Below are positions 1 through 5,638 of a stretch of 6,217 bases of DNA, one piece after another. Where the stretch lies: contig JAUXNL010000163.1 in the NCBI GenBank assembly GCA_030684415.1, positions 1 to 6,217 on the forward strand, read 5' to 3'. The notes below the pieces were generated by a model, which saw only the letters and a program-made list of their open reading frames with translations, searched no databases and was not told the DNA's origin. Source of the stretch: Moraxellaceae bacterium. Its GTDB lineage: Bacteria; Pseudomonadota; Gammaproteobacteria; Pseudomonadales; Moraxellaceae. Both the position numbers and the translations under genes were made by a program. Within the stretch, counting starts at the first letter, position 1, and every line of letters starts with the position of its first letter.

Positions 1-607
1 GCGTGTCTTCGCCCAGATCAATCCAGCAGAGATCCAGCGGTAGATAGGCCTCGCTGTCGCGTGCTTTCAACGAGCCTTTGACCTTCACGATGGATTCGTT
101 GCCGATATTGCGAACCTGTATACGCGTGACAAAAATCAGCCCGTCACCCGTCCGTTCGGGCTGCGGGAAGTAGTTCGGATCGCGCCGTGCGCCAAACTCG
201 TTCGGTGTCAGCGTTTCTGCGCGCACGACACGGGCGTCGACCAGTGCCCGAAGCGGCGCCAGCCTGGCATCCCGCTGTGCATTCAGCTTTGCCATCCGTG
301 CTTCTTCTACTTTCATTCGTGCTTGCCATGCACGCTGCAGAGTAATGGCCTCGGCAAAGGTGCGCGCCGTCAGCGGATCGTCCGGGTCGGCCAGCGCCGG
401 TGTCAGCACATCGCCACGGCTGCGCTTCACATAATCCTCTACCAGTTGGCGCTCCTCAGGCGGTAGTGCCGCCAGTTGCTCCTGCACGCCCGAAAGATCC
501 GTTGAACCGAACGGGAGCGCCGTGCGGTGCGGATTACGCTGGTAGCGATCCACCATGAACAGGGCGGCCAATACGACGGCGATCAATAAAAGTGTGCGGC
601 CACTCAT
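1..607 (-). CDS. Membrane-anchored protein of unknown function, C-terminus beyond window
   Basis: I do not recognise this family. The frame is open from an ATG at 607-605 to the left edge, giving 202 visible codons; the end of the gene is missing. Residues 5-19 (TLLLIAVVLAALFMV) form one hydrophobic segment with no evident cleavage site, so the protein is probably inner-membrane anchored with the rest exported. Residues 40-65 and 80-125 are charged, alanine-rich and likely helical. From about residue 156 the pattern changes to alternating hydrophobic residues (LIFVTRIQVRNIG, then IVKVKGSLKARD), which suggests an extracytoplasmic beta-sandwich; this is inference. The start is supported by an AGGAG at 620-616 and by the ATGA overlap with the upstream hydrolase stop, which predicts translational coupling. 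The two genes are probably co-transcribed and may act together in the envelope. Coding is certain; function is unknown. Confidence 0.8.
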   Translation of the reverse strand, partial: MSGRTLLLIAVVLAALFMVDRYQRNPHRTALPFGSTDLSGVQEQLAALPPEERQLVEDYVKRSRGDVLTPALADPDDPLTARTFAEAITLQRAWQARMKVEEARMAKLNAQRDARLAPLRALVDARVVRAETLTPNEFGARRDPNYFPQPERTGDGLIFVTRIQVRNIGNESIVKVKGSLKARDSEAYLPLDLCWIDLGEDT

Positions 608-1728
608 TGGGAAAACTCCTCAGCTTGCAGTGAAAATTCGGCAGTGGGTGCGGTGGTCAGGCGTTCAGCAATCAAACGGGTGACAGGGCGGATGACGCTA
701 AAATGATCCGAACCGTGTACCGGAATACAGTGCACGGCAGGATTGCGGGTGGCGGCGCAGAGCGTTTCAAGATCCGCACGGTTACCGCTGCCGCTGACAC
801 CTTCGATGATGTAAGTGGGGTTTTCGATATCGTCGAGCCAGTGCACCGGTGAGCGTAGCTTCAGCTCCAGAGGGTCGTGCTGGCTGAAATCCACTGGAAT
901 GAGCGATGGAGTGTAACGGTCAACACTCGCCACCGGGCCGAAAGCAAAAATGGCCCGGAATGGTGTGCGGGTGGCGGCCGTGAGCAAGGCCAGTGTGCCG
1001 CCGGTGCTGTGGCCGCCGAGATAAATCCGTTCTGGATCAACATAACGCAGACGTGCCAGTTGTGCGGCCGCGCTCAAGATGTCATCGACCTCACCATAAA
1101 AGAATTCTTTTTTACTTCTGCCGCCGTTACCGCCGCGTAGTGTCGGAAACGCCATGATCATGCCCGCTTCACGGAAGGCGCGCGCGGACTGGTCGTTGCT
1201 GTCAGGGCCGGGTGTCCAGAAGTCGCCAAGCGAATTACTGTCGCCACCGGTAATCCAGATGATGGCGGGGTGCCGCTGCCCGTCTTGCGGATCGGGCGTG
1301 ACATAGCCGGGCAGCATGTAGTTGCTGGCGTTCTTGTAGTCGCTGCGGACGAACAGCGTTGCGGGGGGGGAGGGCAATGGGGGAGCGCTGCTGTCCTGTA
1401 CCGCAATCGTGGTGGTGAAGCCATGACGTTGTTGCGCAAAAGTGGTGGCACCTGCTTCGGCCATTGCTTCACGCTCTTCGTTGGCGCGCGCCTCTTGTGC
1501 GGCGTTCCATTCTTTGCGGTCGGCCTGCACGGCGTCGAACGATGCTTTGTCGATGCAACCATAGCGTGGGTGGATGGCATAACCGTCTTCCATCGCCTGG
1601 TTGCGCTCGCCGGTTGAGCGTAATGGCGGCCCTGCGCAAACCGTTGCGTCGTAGGCAGGTTTGTCCGGTTTTTTCATGAGAAAAGCGGCCAGCGCCAACA
1701 GAGCGAAAATAACCAGCAGTCGTTGCAT
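604..1728 (-). CDS. Membrane-anchored alpha/beta hydrolase (prolyl oligopeptidase / dienelactone hydrolase type)
   Basis: This is a 374-residue serine hydrolase, probably exported and held in the inner membrane. Residues 4-18 (LLVIFALLALAAFLM) are a hydrophobic signal-anchor followed by KKPDK, with no clear cleavage site. Residues 60-100 are a charged helical stretch, followed by a proline-rich linker (about 115-122). The hydrolase core starts near residue 152: WITGG (158-162) fits the oxyanion-hole strand, and PTLRGGNGG (195-203) matches the RGxxG loop of S9 peptidases. GHSTG (239-243) is the nucleophile elbow with Ser241. Asp319 and His342 (in SDHFS) are the likely remaining triad members. 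Cys31/Cys58 and Cys324/Cys334 could form disulfides, consistent with export. The start is supported by GGAG at 1737-1734, 5 bases away. It overlaps the next gene by 4 bases. Substrate is unknown: peptidase, esterase or other carbon-ester activity are all possible. An eight-cytosine run (1370-1363) lies in the linker. Confidence 0.85.
   Translation of the reverse strand: MQRLLVIFALLALAAFLMKKPDKPAYDATVCAGPPLRSTGERNQAMEDGYAIHPRYGCIDKASFDAVQADRKEWNAAQEARANEEREAMAEAGATTFAQQRHGFTTTIAVQDSSAPPLPSPPATLFVRSDYKNASNYMLPGYVTPDPQDGQRHPAIIWITGGDSNSLGDFWTPGPDSNDQSARAFREAGMIMAFPTLRGGNGGRSKKEFFYGEVDDILSAAAQLARLRYVDPERIYLGGHSTGGTLALLTAATRTPFRAIFAFGPVASVDRYTPSLIPVDFSQHDPLELKLRSPVHWLDDIENPTYIIEGVSGSGNRADLETLCAATRNPAVHCIPVHGSDHFSVIRPVTRLIAERLTTAPTAEFSLQAEEFSQ
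616..620 (-). promoter_or_regulatory. Ribosome binding site of the anchored unknown protein
   Basis: AGGAG on the minus strand lies 8 bases before the ATG at 607-605, inside the last codons of the hydrolase gene. It fixes the start of the downstream gene and, with the ATGA overlap, points to coupled translation. The hydrolase has a similar GGAGTTTTC leader. Confidence 0.65.
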
Positions 1729-1735
1729 GAAAACT

Positions 1736-1799
1736 CCGGTGTCATGAAGCGCTGATGTGATGAAAGACCGATGTGATGTAGCGCCGGTGTGATCAAGGA
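1736..1799. repeat. Four degenerate 16-base tandem repeats before the hydrolase gene
   Basis: On the plus strand four consecutive 16-base units start at 1736, 1752, 1768 and 1784: ccggtgtcatgaagcg, ctgatgtgatgaaaga, ccgatgtgatgtagcg and ccggtgtgatcaagga. The consensus is roughly CCGRTGTGATGAAGNR. Read as two 32-base units they agree at 25 of 32 positions. The array directly abuts the hydrolase gene and its first unit overlaps the ribosome binding site, so it lies in the 5' leader or promoter. It could be an iterated operator (TGTGAT core in direct orientation) or a simple slippage-derived repeat. Confidence 0.6.
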
Positions 1800-1810
1800 C
1801 CGACGGAGCA

Positions 1811-1838
1811 CGGGCTTCGACAAGCTCAGCCCGAACGG
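1811..1838. repeat. REP-like palindromic repeat (TTCGACAAGCTCAGCCC type)
   Basis: The stretch has an outer inverted repeat CGGGCT (1811-1816) / AGCCCG (1828-1833) and an alternative inner stem GCTT (1814-1817) / AAGC (1822-1825), followed by the GAACGG tail. From memory, this TTCGACAAGCTCAGCCC-GAACGG core is a dispersed intergenic repeat in many proteobacterial genomes. Its other strand translates to GLSLSKP, a well-known spurious peptide in automatic annotation. Only one copy is in the window, so repeat status rests on recognition rather than on copies seen here. Confidence 0.6.
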
Positions 1839-1971
1839 TTCTGGATTTTTCAGCGGCCTTGGGGATTGTTGCCCGGAAGTCAGTGGCTCGCCAAGTGATG
1901 CGAAAGCCAGTGTGGGCGTCGCCCTGAGATGTTGAACGCTGGCGCGTATTTCAAGGGGCGGCAGTACACGC
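1839..1971. other. Non-coding remainder of the metR-hydrolase gap
   Basis: With its flanking repeats this forms the gap of nearly 300 bases between the metR stop and the hydrolase start. Frames crossing it on the minus strand run through the REP-like element and the repeats and resemble no protein I know. I find no convincing sigma-70 promoter for the hydrolase here, so its transcription start is unresolved. Confidence 0.4.
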
Positions 1972-1990
1972 CGGCCTGGCCAAGAGGCCG
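1972..1990 (-). terminator. Possible hairpin downstream of metR
   Basis: CGGCCT (1972-1977) and AGGCCG (1985-1990) form a perfect 6-base-pair stem with a 7-base loop, 35 bases past the metR stop. No run of T follows on the metR strand, so it is a weak intrinsic terminator at best. It may only slow transcription or stabilise the 3' end, and read-through into the hydrolase pair cannot be excluded. Confidence 0.3.
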
Positions 1991-2029
1991 TCAGTAGATT
2001 CATGCAGCAGTCCACTCAGCAGATTCATG
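1991..2029. repeat. Short direct repeat around the metR stop codon
   Basis: TCAGTAGATTCATG (1991-2004) and TCAGCAGATTCATG (2016-2029) agree at 13 of 14 positions with a 25-base offset. The second copy contains the metR stop (TGA at 2027-2025). It looks like a local duplication; no function is evident. Confidence 0.45.
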
Positions 2030-2969
2030 GCGCCGTAGCACTGTCGGTCACTTTCACGCGCCGGATACCGGCCAGTGTGCTGGCGCTGGTTTCACGCGCG
2101 GTCACCAGAAAGTCCTGTACGAAGGCGATATCCGCCTCTTCCTCACGCACGGCCGCATACAGCGTGCGCCAGATACCGTGCGCCTCCAGCGGCAGCGTCT
2201 TCACCCAGCCGCGCTGCACATACTCTTGCGCCGCCCACGAGGGCAGGGCGCAAACGCCACGACCACTGGCCACCAACTGCACCATCATCAGCGTGATTTC
2301 GCTGTGTCGCAGTTTTGCCGGCCGCACACCGGCCGGGAGCAGGAAGTGTGAAAACACATCGAGCCGTTCTTCATCCACCGGGTAGGTGATCAGGGTTTCC
2401 GTCGCCAGATCATGCGGCAAGACATGCTCGTGCCCCGCCAGCGGATGGTCGGGGGCGACCACGAGCACGGCCTCGTAGTCGAACAGCGGGACAAAGCGCA
2501 AATCGCCACGTTTGGGGTCGGGGTTGGAGGTCACCACCAGATCCAGCTCACGGCGCGACAGCGCCTCTTGTGCATCACTGTGGAAACCGCTCACAAAGTC
2601 CAGCTCTACCTCCGGCCAGTGTTCACGGTAGCGGTTGAGGGCCGGCATCAGCCATTCAAAACAACTGTGGCATTCGATGGCCATCACCAGCCGGCCGGCA
2701 CGGCCGCTTTTGAGCTTGGCCAGATCGCGTCCGGCGGCGCGCAAGGCGGGCAACACCAGATCGGCCAGCTCGAGCAGGCGCTCCCCGGCCCGGGTGAAGC
2801 GCGGGGGATAGGTCTTGCGGGCAAACAGGCTGAGGCCGATACCGTCCTCCAGTCCTTTTAGCTGGTGGGAGAGTGCGGACTGGGTGAGATGCAGTTGCTC
2901 GGCGGCTTCGGCCAGTGAGCCTGCATCCCGGATGGCGGTGAGCGTGCGCAGGTGGCGGATATCGATCAT
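2025..2969 (-). CDS. metR: LysR-type transcriptional regulator MetR
   Basis: This 314-residue LysR-family regulator is the homocysteine-responsive activator of methionine-synthesis genes, above all metE. Residues 1-60 carry the winged helix-turn-helix, with the recognition region near 18-37 (SLAEAAEQL...TQSALSHQL). A linker helix follows (about 62-88), then the two-lobed effector domain. MetR-type landmarks include AIECHSCFEWLMPAL (97-111), ELDLVVTS (141-148), the APDHPLAG segment (172-179) and LYAAVRE (270-276). These match E. coli MetR closely, as I recall it. I chose the ATG at 2969-2967 because MIDIRHL aligns with the E. coli start MIEVKHL and GAGG lies 6 bases upstream. An ATG four codons earlier (2981-2979) has no visible ribosome binding site. 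The gene is divergent from metE across a control region of about 110 bases with MetR-box-like sites. Identity is very secure from sequence plus context. Confidence 0.95.
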   Translation of the reverse strand: MIDIRHLRTLTAIRDAGSLAEAAEQLHLTQSALSHQLKGLEDGIGLSLFARKTYPPRFTRAGERLLELADLVLPALRAAGRDLAKLKSGRAGRLVMAIECHSCFEWLMPALNRYREHWPEVELDFVSGFHSDAQEALSRRELDLVVTSNPDPKRGDLRFVPLFDYEAVLVVAPDHPLAGHEHVLPHDLATETLITYPVDEERLDVFSHFLLPAGVRPAKLRHSEITLMMVQLVASGRGVCALPSWAAQEYVQRGWVKTLPLEAHGIWRTLYAAVREEEADIAFVQDFLVTARETSASTLAGIRRVKVTDSATAP

Positions 2970-2975
2970 GTCTGG

Positions 2976-2979
2976 CCTC
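2976..2979 (-). promoter_or_regulatory. Ribosome binding site that decides the metR start
   Basis: GAGG on the minus strand lies 6 bases before the ATG at 2969-2967. The alternative in-frame ATG at 2981-2979 overlaps this motif and has only a pyrimidine-rich sequence (TTTCTCTCATCTTC) in front of it, so the downstream start is preferred. Confidence 0.6.
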
Positions 2980-2986
2980 ATGAAGA

Positions 2987-2999
2987 TGAGAGAAACTCA
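2987..2999. promoter_or_regulatory. MetR-box-like inverted repeat, metR-proximal
   Basis: TGAGAGAAACTCA is the core of a perfect inverted repeat ATGAG-N5-CTCAT (2986-3000). It fits the known MetR consensus TGAANNWNNTTCA with two symmetric changes. Its centre is 31 bases from the second box, about three helical turns, as expected for a LysR-type tetramer contacting two sites. It lies at the predicted start of the metR transcript, where bound MetR could also repress metR. Confidence 0.5.
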
Positions 3000-3007
3000 T
3001 GCCGGGC

Positions 3008-3036
3008 ATTAAATAATTGATTTTGATTCATGTAAA
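3008..3036 (-). promoter_or_regulatory. Predicted sigma-70 promoter of metR
   Basis: On the minus strand, TTTACA (3036-3031) and TTTAAT (3013-3008) are separated by exactly 17 bases; each matches its consensus hexamer at 5 of 6 positions. Transcription would start near 3001, giving a leader of about 30 bases to the metR ATG at 2969. The spacer is occupied by a MetR-box-like site, predicting autorepression, which is known for MetR in enterobacteria. Confidence 0.55.
3018..3030. promoter_or_regulatory. MetR-box-like inverted repeat, metE-proximal
   Basis: TGATTTTGATTCA matches the MetR consensus TGAANNWNNTTCA at all specified positions but one (T for A at position 4). It fills the spacer of the predicted metR promoter. 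It also overlaps TTGATT (3023-3028), a possible -35 element for metE. No good -10 follows for metE (CAGACT at 3045-3050 is the nearest), which fits an activator-dependent promoter. Confidence 0.6.
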
Positions 3037-3066
3037 GGCGGCCCCAGACTGAGCGCCATTCAGCTT

Positions 3067-3071
3067 GGGAG
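3067..3071 (+). promoter_or_regulatory. metE ribosome binding site
   Basis: GGGAG lies 7 bases before the ATG at 3079. The leader is too short for a cobalamin or SAM riboswitch, and none is seen. Confidence 0.6.
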
Positions 3072-3078
3072 ACACCTC

Positions 3079-5475
3079 ATGAAGGCACATGTACTGGGAT
3101 TTCCGCGCATCGGCGCGGACCGTGAACTCAAAAAGGCGCTAGAGGCCTATTGGTCCGGCAAGAGCGATCGTGCCGCGCTGGAGGCGACGGCCTCCGTGCT
3201 GCGACGTCGGCACTGGGCGCAACAGGCGGAAGCCGGGCTGGATGTGGTGACGGTCGGCGATTTCGCTTTCTACGATCAGGTGCTGGCCACCTCCGCGCTG
3301 CTCGGCGTCGTGCCAGAGCGTTTTGGTGCGGCCGAGGACGACGTGGGGCTGGATACACAGTTCCGTATGGCGCGTGGTCGTGCTCCCACGGGTGATGATG
3401 CCGTCGCCCTGGAAATGACGAAGTGGTTCGACACCAACTATCACTATCTGGTGCCCGAGTTCCGCGCAGACCAGCGCTTCCGACTGACCAGCCAGCAGCT
3501 CTTTGACGAGGTGCGCGAAGCACAGGCCGAAGGTCATGTCGTGAAAGCCGTGGTGCTTGGGCCGCTCAGTTACTTGTGGCTGGGCAAGTGCAGCGGGGGC
3601 GATTTTGACCGGCTCGATCTGCTGCCTGCGTTGCTGCCGGTCTATGCGGAAATTTTCAACAAGCTGGCCGCGCTCGGTGTGGAATGGGTCCAGGTGGACG
3701 AGCCGATTCTGGCGCTGGATTTGCCGGTGAGCTGGCAGGCGGCGTTCGAGTTTGCCTACAACCGTCTGCAACGGCGGGACATCAACTTTTTGCTGGCCAC
3801 TTATTTCGGGCCGCTGGCCGACAATCTCTGGTTGGCCTGTCATCTGCCGGTGGCGGGTTTGCATGTGGATGTCACACGCTCAGGCCATGAGTGGCAGCAA
3901 ATCGTGGATCGCCTGCCGGAGTACAAAGTGCTGTCGCTGGGCGTGATCGACGGCCGCAACATCTGGCGTGCCAACCTGCCGGAAAAACTGGAGCTGTTGC
4001 GTGCGGCACATGAGCGGCTGGGCAACCGGCTATGGGTGGGCAGCAGTTGCTCGCTCTTGCATGTGCCGGTGGATCTGGTGCGTGAGCAAAAATTGCCGGC
4101 AGACCTGCGCTCATGGTTGTCGTTTGCGGTACAGAAGCTGGATGAGGTTGCCGTACTGAAAGCGGCGCTGCAAACGCCGGAGCGTGCCGATGTGGCGGCA
4201 GCAATGCGCGGCGCCCTGCTGGCAACGGCGTCGCGTCGTGAGGCCATCGGCTGGAAAAATACCGCTGTGCAAGCACGCGTATCGGCGCTGACCGATGCCC
4301 ATGCGCAGCGCGACCATGCCTATGCCAAGCGCGCGGCGACGCAGGCACAAACACTGGATTTGCCGCTCTGGCCGACCACGACCATTGGCTCCTTTCCGCA
4401 AACCGCGGACATCCGCCGGGCGCGCGCAGATTTCAAGGCCGGCACGCTGGATGCTGCGGGTTATGAAGCCGCGATGAAGGCTGAAATCGCTTATGCCGTA
4501 CGTGAGCAGGAAGCGCTCGATATCGATGTGCTGGTACACGGTGAAGCCGAGCGCAACGACATGGTGGAATATTTTGGCGAGCAGCTCGCCGGTTTCGCTT
4601 TCACGCAGTTCGGCTGGGTACAAAGTTATGGCAGCCGCTGTGTAAAGCCGCCAGTGATTGTGGGCGATATCAGCCGCCCTCAGCCGATGACGGTCGTGTG
4701 GGCGCAATATGCACAGTCGCTTACCGCGCGCTGGATGAAAGGCATGCTCACCGGGCCGGTGACGATTCTGTGCTGGTCGTTCGTGCGTGACGACGTGCCG
4801 CGCGAAACCGTGGCACTGCAACTGGCGCTGGCCGTGCGTGATGAAGTGTGTGATCTGGAAAACGCAGGTATCCGCATCATCCAGATCGACGAACCCGCGT
4901 TTCGTGAAGGCCTGCCCTTGCGCCGTCGTGAGCAAGCTGATTACTGGCGCTGGGCCGTGCGTGCCTTCCGGGTGACGGCCTCCGGCGTGCGTGACAGCAC
5001 GCAAATCCACACCCACATGTGTTATGCCGAATTCAACGACTGCATCGAGCCAATCGCCGCGATGGATGCAGATGTCATCACCATTGAAACGGCACGCTCG
5101 GCCATGGAGTTGCTGCGCGCATTCGAGGCCTTCGAGTATCCGAATGCCATCGGCCCCGGCGTGTATGACATTCATTCGCCGCGCGTGCCGACAGTAGAAG
5201 CGATGGCACATTTACTGCGAGTGGCCGCCACACGCATTCCGGTCGAGCGTTTGTGGGTGAATCCGGATTGCGGCCTGAAAACACGCGGCTGGCCGGAAAC
5301 GCGAGCGGCACTGGAGGCGATGGTGCAGGCGGCCAAGCAGTTGCGGCGCGAGACGGCAGCGGGGGTGTTGCCGACAACGGCATCACTGACGCAGGCTCCC
5401 GCTACAGCCACGATCATCTCTGCGACAGTGCCTGTGCATGGCGCGGACTGTTGTGCTCTGCCAGAAGAGGCCTGA
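3079..5475 (+). CDS. metE: Cobalamin-independent methionine synthase MetE with C-terminal extension
   Basis: 5-methyltetrahydropteroyltriglutamate-homocysteine S-methyltransferase (EC 2.1.1.14) makes methionine in the cytoplasm by direct methyl transfer from the folate to zinc-bound homocysteine, without B12. The N-terminal barrel begins with LGFPRIG (6-12) and RELKKA (15-20). The catalytic C-terminal barrel begins near WPTTTIGSFPQ (431-441). All expected catalytic residues are present, here at the E. coli position plus five: zinc ligands His646, Cys648, Glu670 and Cys731; homocysteine contacts Ile436/Ser438, Glu489 and Asp604. Length is 798 residues against 753 in E. coli. The difference is mainly a tail of about 40 residues after LRRE (755-758), rich in A/T/P and ending in HGADCCALPEEA. 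The position of redox-sensitive E. coli Cys645 is Ala650. A 17-base tandem duplication spans the stop codon. The gene is divergent from metR and likely activated by it. Confidence 0.97.
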   Translation: MKAHVLGFPRIGADRELKKALEAYWSGKSDRAALEATASVLRRRHWAQQAEAGLDVVTVGDFAFYDQVLATSALLGVVPERFGAAEDDVGLDTQFRMARGRAPTGDDAVALEMTKWFDTNYHYLVPEFRADQRFRLTSQQLFDEVREAQAEGHVVKAVVLGPLSYLWLGKCSGGDFDRLDLLPALLPVYAEIFNKLAALGVEWVQVDEPILALDLPVSWQAAFEFAYNRLQRRDINFLLATYFGPLADNLWLACHLPVAGLHVDVTRSGHEWQQIVDRLPEYKVLSLGVIDGRNIWRANLPEKLELLRAAHERLGNRLWVGSSCSLLHVPVDLVREQKLPADLRSWLSFAVQKLDEVAVLKAALQTPERADVAAAMRGALLATASRREAIGWKNTAVQARVSALTDAHAQRDHAYAKRAATQAQTLDLPLWPTTTIGSFPQTADIRRARADFKAGTLDAAGYEAAMKAEIAYAVREQEALDIDVLVHGEAERNDMVEYFGEQLAGFAFTQFGWVQSYGSRCVKPPVIVGDISRPQPMTVVWAQYAQSLTARWMKGMLTGPVTILCWSFVRDDVPRETVALQLALAVRDEVCDLENAGIRIIQIDEPAFREGLPLRRREQADYWRWAVRAFRVTASGVRDSTQIHTHMCYAEFNDCIEPIAAMDADVITIETARSAMELLRAFEAFEYPNAIGPGVYDIHSPRVPTVEAMAHLLRVAATRIPVERLWVNPDCGLKTRGWPETRAALEAMVQAAKQLRRETAAGVLPTTASLTQAPATATIISATVPVHGADCCALPEEA

Positions 5476-5494
5476 ATCCAGAGGAGGCCTGAAT
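5461..5494 (+). repeat. 17-base tandem duplication across the metE stop
   Basis: CCAGAAGAGGCCTGAAT (5461-5477) is followed immediately by CCAGAGGAGGCCTGAAT (5478-5494), identical at 16 of 17 positions. The first copy encodes the last four MetE residues (PEEA) and the stop. The second carries the same PEEA-stop in a different frame because 17 is not a multiple of three. It also creates a strong GAGGAGG motif before an ATG at 5493. Confidence 0.85.
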
Positions 5495-5534
5495 GTCGGC
5501 GGTAGGCATTTGACCTTTTGCTGAAAGGCCACCT

Positions 5535-5551
5535 TGCATCGAGGCGATGCA
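5535..5551. other. Small hairpin between metE and its terminator
   Basis: TGCATCG (5535-5541) and CGATGCA (5545-5551) form a perfect 7-base-pair stem with an AGG loop. No T run follows. It could stabilise the 3' end of the metE transcript; there is no direct evidence of function. Confidence 0.4.
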
Positions 5552-5570
5552 TGATCAGTCGCGCTGCGCC

Positions 5571-5614
5571 GCCCATAAAAAACGGGAGCCGAAAGGCTCC
5601 CGTTTTTTATGGGC
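5571..5614. terminator. Bidirectional intrinsic terminator between metE and the isomerase gene
   Basis: A perfect 20-base-pair inverted repeat (arms 5571-5590 and 5595-5614) closes on a GAAA tetraloop. The GC-rich core GGGAGCC/GGCTCCC is flanked by six A on the left and six T on the right, so it has a U tract in both directions. It sits about 95 bases after the metE stop and 24 bases after the isomerase stop and should end both convergent transcripts. Confidence 0.92.
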
Positions 5615-5638
5615 CACTGCCGTGGCGCGAAATCGCGA

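Noticed and set aside
152..163. CCGTTCGGGCTG matches 12 bases of the REP-like element
   Set aside because: It lies within coding sequence of the anchored unknown protein (codons for QPERTG), has no palindromic partner arm, and is best explained by chance.
1752..1799. TGTGA motifs resembling CRP half-sites
   Set aside because: They occur as direct repeats at 16-base spacing, not as the TGTGA-N6-TCACA inverted repeat required for CRP.
1674..2015. 113-codon minus-strand frame between metR and the hydrolase
   Set aside because: It runs through the REP-like element (GLSLSKP) and the tandem repeats, overlaps the hydrolase start, and resembles no protein family.
3031..3078. Possible riboswitch (cobalamin or SAM) ahead of metE
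   Set aside because: The leader is under 50 bases, with no conserved riboswitch elements. Regulation by MetR explains the region better.
3139..3864. 241-codon minus-strand frame opposite the metE N-terminus
   Set aside because: It is a shadow of metE; no ribosome binding site or recognisable domain was found.
4111..5211. 366-codon minus-strand frame opposite metE
   Set aside because: It lies wholly inside the well-supported metE gene, and long antisense frames are expected in GC-rich coding DNA. The translation is rich in R, H and C and shows no domain.
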